DNA from: Flammeovirgaceae bacterium UBA2338
Lineage (GTDB): Bacteria; Bacteroidota; Bacteroidia; Cytophagales; Cyclobacteriaceae
Assembly (NCBI GenBank): GCA_002344795.1
Contig: DDUM01000031.1
Location: 1 to 64,000, forward strand
DNA length: 64,000 nucleotides
Direction of reading: 5' to 3'
A program made the position numbers and the translations under genes. The notes under the pieces were generated by a model. It ran no database searches. It had not been told where the DNA came from and saw nothing but the letters and a program-made list of their open reading frames with translations. Position 1 is the stretch's first letter; each line of letters opens with the position of its first letter. Below are positions 27,318 to 33,734 of this stretch, piece after piece.

Positions 27318-27650
27318 CTAGGCAAATTGTACTTGTAATACAGCGGACATGGTTTTAATGAATTCTCTGAATTCGATCACACGTTCTTTCACCAGGCTTT
27401 TTCCCGTTACGGTGATTGTATAGTATTTGCGTACGCGCTTGCCAATCAATACAGTTTCTGTTTGCAACAGACCTTCTGCCTCCAGTTTGTGAAGTGCAGG
27501 ATAGAGCGCCCCTTCTGTGAGAAGTATTCTACCTACGGAGAGCTCTTTCACTTTTTGAGTGATTTCATAACCGTACATTTTACCATTGTCTTGGAGCACT
27601 TTGAGCAGGATGGTCTGAAGCGTTCCTTTTAATAGTTCTGGTGAATGCAT
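27318..27650 (-). CDS. PadR family transcriptional regulator
   Basis: 110 residues from the ATG at 27650, chosen because PadR proteins usually begin a few residues before the ELLKGTLQTILLKVL helix; in-frame ATGs at 27665 and 27719 are alternatives. The winged helix contains GYEITQKVKEL, the recognition region LTEGALYPALHKLEAEGLL and the wing KRVRKYYTIT. PadR proteins usually repress transporter genes next to them and respond to small hydrophobic ligands, so it probably controls the permease genes downstream. It is divergent from the helix-hairpin-helix gene at 27809. Confidence 0.9.
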   Translation of the reverse strand: MHSPELLKGTLQTILLKVLQDNGKMYGYEITQKVKELSVGRILLTEGALYPALHKLEAEGLLQTETVLIGKRVRKYYTITVTGKSLVKERVIEFREFIKTMSAVLQVQFA

Positions 27651-27808
27651 AAGGGGTCGATACATAAGAGAATTATGCATGTAAGACGCAGAATCGTTCA
27701 GTTGGTTGCATATTCCCATCAGAATAATTGAGAGATGCCCATTTTTCGACTGTTTTGCTATATTATCCCTATTTAAAGCGTTAAATTCACCATTGTGAAA
27801 TTGCGAGT

Positions 27809-28588
27809 ATGAGAAAGACGGTCTATCTGGCTATTGTGTTGTTTGTGGTGTGGTGCGTAGCCTGCGCTATTTGGTATCTTTTTTCTGTAAAAGGATTAAC
27901 CACTGATCCGGCCACGTTTAACGGAACAAGCAATGCTATAGCGATTATTGAAATTCTGTTCATGACGCTGGGCGCATTTTTGATTGGTTTCCTGGCTGCC
28001 TACTACCTACAGGAAGAGCCTATTAAAAAATGGCGAAAGGCTTTCTTTACAGAAGAAAACGAAAAGAAAGAATTACAATTTACGGCCCGCACGCTAAAGC
28101 ATGAACATCATAATCTGCTGAGTGAGAAATCCTACCAGGAACTTCAGTTTAAAAGTGAACTGGCTGAGAAAAGCCAAATGGCACAACAGCTGAATGCAAA
28201 AGTAGAGGAGGTTTCCAGGATGCTTGAAACTCAGAAGGAGTCAGGAGAACAATTGCAAAACGAACTGAGTGAGTTGCGCCCAAAGACAGAGAAATTAGAA
28301 GCAGAGATTTCGCATCTTAGGTTTAAGATCAAACAACTGGAGTTTGAAAACCAGAGCAAATCAGAATTGCGTGTTCCCAAGGAAGATGAAATCAGTGACC
28401 TTACCCAAATTCAGGGTATTGGCCCCGCTATCTCCCGCAAGCTTTATGCTATGGGTATTTATTCATTCAAACAAATTAGTCAGTTCGATAAGGACATGAT
28501 CGACCAGGTAGGTAAAGCCCTTAAATATTTTCCCGATCGCATTCTTCGCGATGACTGGGTGGGGCAGGCACGAAAATTGAATTCGTAG
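27809..28588 (+). CDS. Membrane protein with coiled coil and C-terminal helix-hairpin-helix domain
   Basis: 259 residues. Two transmembrane segments lie near 6-27 (IVLFVVWCVACAIWYLF) and 45-67 (IIEILFMTLGAFLIGFLAAYYL). A long coiled coil covers about 85-185 (Glu/Lys/Gln/Leu heptads). The C-terminus, about 193-255, reads DLTQIQGIGPAISRKLYAMGIYSFKQI and is a helix-hairpin-helix of the kind annotated as flap-endonuclease-like 5' DNA nuclease domain; without catalytic acids it is more likely a DNA- or protein-binding module. It stands alone, divergent from padR; the function is unknown. Confidence 0.75.
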   Translation: MRKTVYLAIVLFVVWCVACAIWYLFSVKGLTTDPATFNGTSNAIAIIEILFMTLGAFLIGFLAAYYLQEEPIKKWRKAFFTEENEKKELQFTARTLKHEHHNLLSEKSYQELQFKSELAEKSQMAQQLNAKVEEVSRMLETQKESGEQLQNELSELRPKTEKLEAEISHLRFKIKQLEFENQSKSELRVPKEDEISDLTQIQGIGPAISRKLYAMGIYSFKQISQFDKDMIDQVGKALKYFPDRILRDDWVGQARKLNS

Positions 28589-28642
28589 CTCATCGCTTTA
28601 AATTTTTTTATTTGAAATATTTTATAAGTCTAATAATCAAAT

Positions 28643-29197
28643 ATGGCCCGTATTCCTTCTACTATGATGCCTCTGGGCACAAGAGCCCCCGAATTTACTT
28701 TGCCGGATACGGTTTCAGGAAGAGAGTTATCCTTACATGAGATCAAAGGCGAAAAGGGAACACTGGTGATGTTCATATGTAATCATTGTCCTTTTGTAAT
28801 TCATGTCAATGAACAGTTGGTGAAACTGGGGAATGATTATCAGCCTAACGGAATTAAACTGGTTGCCATCAGTTCCAATGATGCGACTAAGTATCCGGAA
28901 GACAGCCCGGAGAAGATGAGGTTAGTGGCGAAAAAACTAACTTACCCGTTTCCCTATTTTTACGATGAGACACAGGAAATAGCCGAAGCCTACGATGCTG
29001 CGTGTACACCAGACTTCTTTTTATTTGATGCAGAGATGAGATTGGTTTATCGCGGTCAATTGGATGGCGCCCGCCCGGACAATGATGTGCCGGTTACTGG
29101 TTATGATTTGCGAGAAGCGATGGATGCCTTGTTGTATGGTGAAGAAATGCCCCAAGATCAAAAGCCAAGTGTGGGATGTAGCATCAAGTGGAAGTAA
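28643..29197 (+). CDS. Thioredoxin-like / peroxiredoxin (AhpC-TSA) family protein
   Basis: 184 residues, one thioredoxin-fold domain. The redox motif is CNHC (C46, C49) in the segment MFICNHCPFVIHVNEQL; the cis-proline region is CTPDFFLFD; the opening TRAPEFTLPDTVSGRELSL is that of the TlpA/AhpC superfamily. No signal peptide is present, so it acts in the cytoplasm. Close relatives are annotated as thioredoxin family proteins of unknown substrate. Transcribed alone; the 299-base gap after it holds tandem repeats. Confidence 0.85.
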   Translation: MARIPSTMMPLGTRAPEFTLPDTVSGRELSLHEIKGEKGTLVMFICNHCPFVIHVNEQLVKLGNDYQPNGIKLVAISSNDATKYPEDSPEKMRLVAKKLTYPFPYFYDETQEIAEAYDAACTPDFFLFDAEMRLVYRGQLDGARPDNDVPVTGYDLREAMDALLYGEEMPQDQKPSVGCSIKWK

Positions 29198-29212
29198 ATA
29201 GTCTCACACCGC

Positions 29213-29318
29213 ACTGAAACGCTGGCGCAGGAAGCGTCTTTGCAATCGAAGAGAAGCACTTGGCTGCAGCGGGCAGAATTTCAAAGATGCTTCGTGCCTC
29301 AGCATTACAGAGTCGTGT
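29213..29318. repeat. 106-bp repeat, copy A
   Basis: Begins ACTGAAACGCTGGCGCAGG and matches copy B over the full 106 bases with about 13 differences counted by eye. Inside, GAAGCGTCTTTG and CAAAGATGCTTC can pair as a 12-bp RNA stem with one G-U pair, closing a loop of about 40 bases. No credible protein is encoded. Confidence 0.75.
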
Positions 29319-29348
29319 ATGATTGAAGCGCATAGAACCCCAGGCTAT

Positions 29349-29454
29349 ACTGAAACGCTGACGCAGGAAGCGTCTTTGCAATCGAAGAGAAGTACTTGGC
29401 TACAGCGGGAAAAACTTCAAAGATGCTTCTTGCGTCAATATATCAGAGTTGTGT
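29349..29454. repeat. 106-bp repeat, copy B
   Basis: Direct repeat of copy A with a period of 136 bases. It keeps the same GAAGCGTCTTTG/CAAAGATGCTTC stem and in addition has the small inverted repeat GACGC-AGGAA-GCGTC. The preserved stem with changed loop bases suggests folding as RNA or single-stranded DNA. Confidence 0.75.
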
Positions 29455-29456
29455 TT

Positions 29457-29479
29457 GACGTAGGATGCGTCTTTTCAAT
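29457..29479. repeat. Third, truncated copy of the 106-bp repeat
   Basis: GACGTAGGATGCGTCTTTT continues as CAAT and matches the GACGCAGGAAGCGTCTTTGCAAT-type core of copy B at 20 of 23 positions, then identity stops. It abuts the 3' end of the GIY-YIG remnant at 29497. Confidence 0.45.
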
Positions 29480-29496
29480 AATGTCTCCAGGCATTC

Positions 29497-29832
29497 TTAA
29501 AACCAGATCGACCCGTCATTAGGAGGCCAAATGTCCATAATAGCGGCATTGAGAAAATTCAACGAAGGATTTGTCTCCTGAATGAGCTTTAACTTTTTCT
29601 CTCTCGTCCACCCTTTAATTTCCTTTTCTCTCGCCAATGCATCCTGTACCTATTGATATTCTTCATAGTAAACCAACAAGTAACAATAGTACCTTCCTAC
29701 AAAAGTTTTGTGCTGACCTCTGTTTAAGTAATGCTCAATCACCCGTTGCTCAAGATCATTCGTCATTCCCGTGTACAGCACCTTTTTTGCTGGGTTGGTG
29801 GTGATGTAGGTATAATAGGAATGGATTTTCAT
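29497..29832 (-). pseudogene. GIY-YIG nuclease family gene interrupted by an amber codon
   Basis: The frame from the ATG at 29832 runs 60 codons (MKIHSYYTYITTNPAKKVL, YTGMTNDLEQRVIEH, QHKTFVGRYYCYLLVYYEEYQ) to a TAG at 29650-29652. It then continues in the same frame for 50 more sense codons (VQDALAREKEIKGWTREKK, NPSLNFLN, IMDIWPPNDGS) to TAA at 29497. The combined product of about 111 residues is the normal length of the small single-domain GIY-YIG proteins, and the TAG falls where relatives usually have an aromatic residue. The upstream half holds the GIY-YIG motif (YTYI...LYTGMT); the lost half holds the catalytic-side Glu (LAREKEIKGW). Stop-codon readthrough is a less likely alternative. 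Confidence 0.8.
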
Positions 29833-29881
29833 TAATTGGATGGGCTGATAAAAATAATAAGAATTTTTTACCTTTATCCTC

Positions 29882-30154
29882 ATGGAACTCTACAGCGAAA
29901 ATGCCAAAGCAGGAGTACACTTCTACGAAACCGGTGACGACTACATTACCATTCGGTTTCACAATGCATCTTACGATTACAAGTTCACCTACGAAAGCGC
30001 AGGGCAGGTATCTGTGGAGGTGATGAAGAAACTGGCGGAACAACGCAGCGGACTCAGCACTTACATCTCCACACAAGTAAAGGAAAAGTTCGCCTCCAAA
30101 ACTCCGGTGAAGGGAGAGGACAAAACCAACTTCATGAATATTAAGTTTGAGTAG
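29882..30154 (+). CDS. Small conserved protein of unknown function (KTSC-like?)
   Basis: 90 residues, soluble, beginning MELYSENAKAGVHFYETGDD. The ITIRFHNASYDYKFTYESAG stretch followed by a helical SVEVMKKLAEQRSGLSTYI part faintly resembles the KTSC fold (beta hairpin plus helix with a conserved Gly near a helix start), but the match is weak. It is divergent from the GIY-YIG remnant with about 50 bases between the starts. Real coding is supported by balanced amino acid use and an intact frame in an otherwise decayed region. Confidence 0.6.
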   Translation: MELYSENAKAGVHFYETGDDYITIRFHNASYDYKFTYESAGQVSVEVMKKLAEQRSGLSTYISTQVKEKFASKTPVKGEDKTNFMNIKFE

Positions 30155-30531
30155 CAGCTGGTTGTTAATAGAGGAAGTAATCTCAATATTGATAGCACAA
30201 AAAGTAGATTCTTCGCTTACGTTCAGAAAGGCGGCAACTTTAGATCACGATGGCCTTATCATATCCCGGCATGTGGCTGGTGAGGAAGGCTGGACAACCA
30301 GACGAGCTGTGCAGTGGCAGATGAAAAATACGGAGCTACTGGTAGTGTAGCAGCCAGGCGGGTAAAATTTCTGCGGCTAATTTTATTCATGAAATTAATT
30401 AGGAGAATAATTCCCTGGATGCCAGTGTTTTTTTTATAGGTATCCGGCCTTGGTTTATGCTTGTTGATGAGGCTAAGGTTTTGAATCCTGAATAGCGAGA
30501 ACTAACTTCAAAACATAGATCACAATCCATT
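30155..30531. other. 377-base stretch without a convincing gene
   Basis: It follows the 90-residue gene. A 67-codon frame (30147-30350, plus) has a protein-like tail (DHDGLIISRHVAGEEGWTT) but a poor, overlapping beginning; it may be a remnant of a decayed gene. A second short frame from 30390 (MKLIRRIIPWMPVFFL) is closed by TAG and then continues as a hydrophobic stretch. I see no repeat, terminator or RNA signature. Confidence 0.4.
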
Positions 30532-30741
30532 TTGGACAAATACTATCTCAACAAGAAGGCACAAGCCAATGGCGACCACGAGGTACACATAGAGGGCTGT
30601 CTGTATTTTCCATCAGCTGCCAACGCTCAGTACCTTGGCGTGTTCACCTCCTGCCACGAAGCGGTAGCCTATGCCCGTAGAAAATACTTTGAACAAACCA
30701 ATGGCTGCTATACCTGTTCCAGGGAGTGCAATGAAGGGTAG
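30532..30741 (+). CDS. Small conserved Cys-containing protein, TTG start (69 aa)
   Basis: The 69-residue product (MDKYYLNKKAQANGDHEVH, GCLYFPSAANAQYLGVFTS, NGCYTCSRECNEG) follows the pattern, as I remember it, of a common short Bacteroidota protein family with a conserved Gly-Asp-His-Glu-Val-His segment and C-terminal CYxC...C. No in-frame ATG exists upstream; TTG at 30532 aligns with the expected Met. The histidine and cysteine pattern could bind zinc, but that is inference. It lies among remnants, so it may be intact or near decay. Confidence 0.6.
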   Translation: MDKYYLNKKAQANGDHEVHIEGCLYFPSAANAQYLGVFTSCHEAVAYARRKYFEQTNGCYTCSRECNEG

Positions 30742-30756
30742 TAACTCCCAATGGGA

Positions 30757-31232
30757 CTAGCCGGTTTTCAGCACCCACTCATAGTATCATTGCTTTTCCC
30801 AAACTCCGCCTTTCCAGTGGTACCGATTGGGCACACTGTGTATTGTTGCGGATTACGTGTTTGATTTTGTAAGAAGAGCCATCGGGATGATAAAAAGTAG
30901 CCACATCGGAGCAGTGTGTAGCATCTGGTAGGAAGGGAAAAACTACTGTAAAGTACCAGGAGGGTGAGTATAGCTTTCGTAAGCGATGGGGTTGACTGCG
31001 AAGTTGCCGGTTCTGGTCTTTGATTCCGTCCAGCCAATTGGAGCAAATGTTTTTAATCCTACAATGAAAACCCTAATTCCTTCTAAGGCCCGACCAGAGA
31101 CAGACTTGCCTCAATGTTTCTGCGAGACAGCGGCAGGGATAGAGGCATTGTTTGAGCCCGAAATAGAAAGTGCGCAGGCCTGGCGAGTGCCGATAGCCCG
31201 GGTGCCGCCCAAACAATTAGCAACCGTTTCAT
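30757..31232 (-). pseudogene. Decayed gene for a secreted protein (frameshifts and stops)
   Basis: No single frame is open, but protein-like segments follow one another on the minus strand. An ATG at 31232 begins a leader-like MKRLLIVWAA. In a shifted frame come SISGSNNASIPAAVSQKH, a TGA, then VSGRALEGIRVFIVGLKTF and GWTESKTRTGNFAVNP with IAYESYTHPPGTLQ before a TAG. In another frame comes DVATFYHPDGSSYKIKHVIR, and finally NRYHWKGGVWEKQ, TGA, YYEWVLKTG and the stop near 30757. The order and spacing suggest one former exported protein with a beta-sandwich domain and a C-terminal Trp/Tyr-rich part. The original function is unknown. Confidence 0.6.
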
Positions 31233-31269
31233 ATCTGTATAACTCACGCTTCCTGTTACCTTTACCCCC

Positions 31270-31878
31270 ATGGGCAACCTGCTGTATGTTTTTGAATTAT
31301 TAGGCACCTTACTTTTTGCCATCAGCGGTGCGCTGGCGGTGCGCGATCGTGATACTGACCTCTTTGGGGCCACGTTTACGGGTTTTGTGACGGCCATTGG
31401 TGGTGGTACCCTGCGCGACATCATGCTGGGCAGCTACCCGTTGGCGTGGGTCTCGGATATCCGGTTTCTCTATGCGATTATACTCGGTGTGTTTGTGGCT
31501 TATTTATTTTTCAAGTCGCTGGTGCGGCTCAGTCGCACGTTTTTATTTTTTGATGCGCTGGGAATTTCCCTCTTTACCATTCTGGGTGTGGAGAAGGCGC
31601 TGTCGCTGGGGATGCGGCCTGAGATTGCTGCCATCATGGGCATGTTTTCGGCTGTTATGGGTGGCGTGATCCGCGACACGTTGATTCACGAAACCCCCGT
31701 ATTATTTCGTAAAGAGATTTATGCTACTGCCTGCCTGGGGGGAGCGGTGCTTTACCTTGTCCTCAATTATCTGGGCGTGGACAGGGATGTCAACCTGATC
31801 ATTTCTTCGTCCTTAATTTTTATCGTCCGATTGGTGGCCGTAAAATTTAAACTGGCTCTACCCAATTTTAAACGCTAA
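31270..31878 (+). CDS. TRIC-type cation channel family protein (YadS/UPF0126)
   Basis: 202 residues with about seven hydrophobic helices. Two related halves each contain the family signature: AIGGGTLRDIMLG (about 42-54) and VMGGVIRDTLIHETPVLFRKEIYA (about 128-150). Bacterial members form trimeric channels for K+ and related cations in the inner membrane; glycine transport has also been suggested for some. Transcribed alone, 38 bases after the decayed secreted-protein gene. Confidence 0.92.
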   Translation: MGNLLYVFELLGTLLFAISGALAVRDRDTDLFGATFTGFVTAIGGGTLRDIMLGSYPLAWVSDIRFLYAIILGVFVAYLFFKSLVRLSRTFLFFDALGISLFTILGVEKALSLGMRPEIAAIMGMFSAVMGGVIRDTLIHETPVLFRKEIYATACLGGAVLYLVLNYLGVDRDVNLIISSSLIFIVRLVAVKFKLALPNFKR

Positions 31879-31984
31879 AAAAAGCATTTGGGCATGATGG
31901 TTAAAAAAAATTCTCTGGGTTGGGAAAACCTTGAAATTATCTTTTTAATATCTTAGTAGGGCCTAACCAACCTCTTTATTATTT

Positions 31985-32959
31985 ATGAAAAAAACCTTGA
32001 AGTACCTGGGCTACCTGGCTATAGTACTGGTACTGGGCGTTATCGCCCTATTGCTGTACGTGCGCATGGCACTGCCCAGCGTACCGGTGGAAGACATTAC
32101 TATTGAATACACACAAGCTCGAATTCAGCGGGGTGAATACCTTGCCAATACGGTTACGGTGTGTATGGACTGCCATTCTGTGCGCGACTGGTCTAAATTT
32201 TCAGCACCACCCACACCAGGCACATTAGGCGCGGGTGGCGATCGCTTCGATCAGGCGTTGGGATTTCCTGGCGTGTTTTATGCAAAGAACGTCACTCCTG
32301 TGGGGATCAGTCGCTATACCGATGGCGAATTGTACCGGGTGATTACCTCAGGCGTGAACAAGGAGGGAAAAGCTATCTTTCCCATTATGCCTTATTCTTA
32401 TTATGGAAAAATGGATAGGGAAGATATCTACAGCATCATTGCGTATTTGCGCAACTTGCCTCCTATTGAGAATGAGGTTCCAGATAGCGAACCGGACTTT
32501 CCCATGAATTTTATTTTGAACACCTTACCTGCGCCTGCTGATCCTCATACTCAACCTCCAACAAATGATCAGCTGGCTTATGGTGCTTATCTTACGAATG
32601 CAGCGGGTTGTATGGAATGCCACACCAACGTGGAAAACGGACAAATTATACCAGAACTAGCTTTTAGTGGAGGTCGTGAATTTGGTTTTCCGGATGGATC
32701 AATGCTGCGCTCCACCAATATTACACCACATGAAACGGGCATCGGTTCATGGACGGAGCGAATGTTTATCGTAAAATTTAAAATGTATGCCGATTCATCC
32801 TTTGTTCTTCCTAATGTGGCACCGGGAGAATTTAATACCATCATGCCCTGGACGATGTACGGTAAGATGAAGAGGGAGGATCTGGCGGCTATTTATGCTT
32901 ATTTACGAACAGTGAAACCAATAGAAAATAGGGTAGAGAAATTTACCCCGGCCCAATGA
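31985..32959 (+). CDS. Membrane-anchored cytochrome c with two haem motifs
   Basis: 324 residues. An N-terminal membrane anchor (about 8-28) is followed by two homologous cytochrome c domains with haem motifs CMDCH (60-64) and CMECH (209-213). Each half also contains N(V/I)TP, a (MP)Y/W..YGKM...DI/L segment with the probable axial Met, and an AYLR.(L/V).PIEN end, so the protein arose by internal duplication. It faces the periplasm and would carry electrons, typically for a dehydrogenase or cytochrome oxidase; no such partner is adjacent. The fold resembles the cytochrome subunits of alcohol and aldehyde dehydrogenases. Confidence 0.9.
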   Translation: MKKTLKYLGYLAIVLVLGVIALLLYVRMALPSVPVEDITIEYTQARIQRGEYLANTVTVCMDCHSVRDWSKFSAPPTPGTLGAGGDRFDQALGFPGVFYAKNVTPVGISRYTDGELYRVITSGVNKEGKAIFPIMPYSYYGKMDREDIYSIIAYLRNLPPIENEVPDSEPDFPMNFILNTLPAPADPHTQPPTNDQLAYGAYLTNAAGCMECHTNVENGQIIPELAFSGGREFGFPDGSMLRSTNITPHETGIGSWTERMFIVKFKMYADSSFVLPNVAPGEFNTIMPWTMYGKMKREDLAAIYAYLRTVKPIENRVEKFTPAQ

Positions 32960-33072
32960 TCTAACTATATTTCTCGAGAGTAGTTTATTAGATGTTTTGA
33001 TCTGTTTATGGATTTATTGGCCTGAAGGAGCGCCAATTGAATTTGATCCCTGCTGTGTCCACACATCATTTT

Positions 33073-33112
33073 CGGGTCATGTGTTTGCCATTAAGTGAGG
33101 CAACATGACCCG
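33073..33112. terminator. Stem-loop downstream of the cytochrome gene
   Basis: CGGGTCATGT (33073-33082) pairs perfectly with ACATGACCCG (33103-33112); TTGCC and GGCAA extend the stem past a small bulge around the loop ATTAAGTGA. It lies 113 bases after the cytochrome stop and has no T-run on the plus strand, so termination is possible but not certain. Confidence 0.5.
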
Positions 33113-33151
33113 TTATAGTATTTTACCCCACCAGAGTAATAAATTAAATAC

Positions 33152-33175
33152 ATTTAGTATGCATGCATACTAAAT
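33152..33175. promoter_or_regulatory. 24-bp perfect palindrome, likely MarR operator
   Basis: The half-site ATTTAGTATGCA (33152-33163) is followed immediately by its exact complement (33164-33175). It lies 55 bases before the marR start, upstream of the whole beta-oxidation operon. MarR dimers bind such palindromes, so autoregulation and control of the fad genes is inferred. Confidence 0.65.
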
Positions 33176-33230
33176 ATTATATATATTCGTCTTCCCTGGC
33201 TGATTTGGATGCAGCAGGCATATTATCAAA

Positions 33231-33683
33231 ATGAAAAAAGAAGAGACATTAGACCACCAAATAAAGGCAACCTGGCATGCGATATCCCGCATGTACAATC
33301 AGCAGGCAGCCAAATATGGAGGCACCATGTCGGTAGGATACGTACTGCTTAATATCAGTACAGAGAACGGAGCCTCGGCCACTAAGATTGCACCACAGAT
33401 GGGTCTGGAATCCAGAAGCCTTACACGCATTTTGAAATCAATGGAGGAGAAAGGACTGATCTATCGCGCCCCAGATCCGAACGACAAACGAGGAGTTTTG
33501 GTTTTTCTAACAGACTCAGGCATAGAAATGAAAAACAGGGCACGAGAAACAGTACTTCGTTTCAATGAAGTAACGAGGGAAAGCATTCCTGCTAAAAAGC
33601 TGGATGTGTTTTTTGAGGTGTTGAAAAGTATAAATGGGATTATTGAAAAGAATAATATATATGAATCAGTTGCTAATCATTAG
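33231..33683 (+). CDS. MarR family transcriptional regulator of the beta-oxidation operon
   Basis: 150 residues of winged-helix MarR type: an N-terminal dimerisation helix, TKIAPQMGLESRSLTRILKSMEEKGLIYR as helix-turn-helix (about 62-90), and the wing RAPDPNDKRGVLVFLTDSG with the conserved Asp/Arg pair. As first gene of an operon with 3-hydroxyacyl-CoA dehydrogenase, thiolase and acyl-CoA dehydrogenase genes, it probably senses a fatty-acid or acyl-CoA ligand and represses the operon through the palindrome at 33152-33175. Its TAG stop lies inside an ACTAAT-type repeat. Confidence 0.92.
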   Translation: MKKEETLDHQIKATWHAISRMYNQQAAKYGGTMSVGYVLLNISTENGASATKIAPQMGLESRSLTRILKSMEEKGLIYRAPDPNDKRGVLVFLTDSGIEMKNRARETVLRFNEVTRESIPAKKLDVFFEVLKSINGIIEKNNIYESVANH

Positions 33684-33730
33684 TCGCTCAAAGATTACTA
33701 ATGACGATCAACAAGTGACTAACTACTAAT
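33673..33730. repeat. ACTAAT/ATTAGT repeat cluster between marR and fadN
   Basis: TCATTAGT (33677-33684) and ACTAATGA (33697-33704) form an inverted pair, and further copies GACTAACT and ACTAAT occur up to 33730, four bases before the fadN ATG. The TAG inside the first copy is the marR stop codon. A related cluster lies before fadA. Confidence 0.5.
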
Positions 33731-33734
33731 TGAG

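Noticed and set aside
29213..29454. tRNA genes within the 106-bp repeats
   Set aside because: No T-loop GTTCRA consensus, acceptor stem or CCA; only a single long stem.
30147..30350. 67-codon plus-strand frame after the 90-residue gene
   Set aside because: Overlaps the preceding gene, has a poor N-terminus and no recognisable family; at most a remnant.
31083..31424. 113-codon minus-strand frame over the TRIC gene start
   Set aside because: Overlaps a clear channel gene and part of the frameshifted remnant; low-complexity composition.
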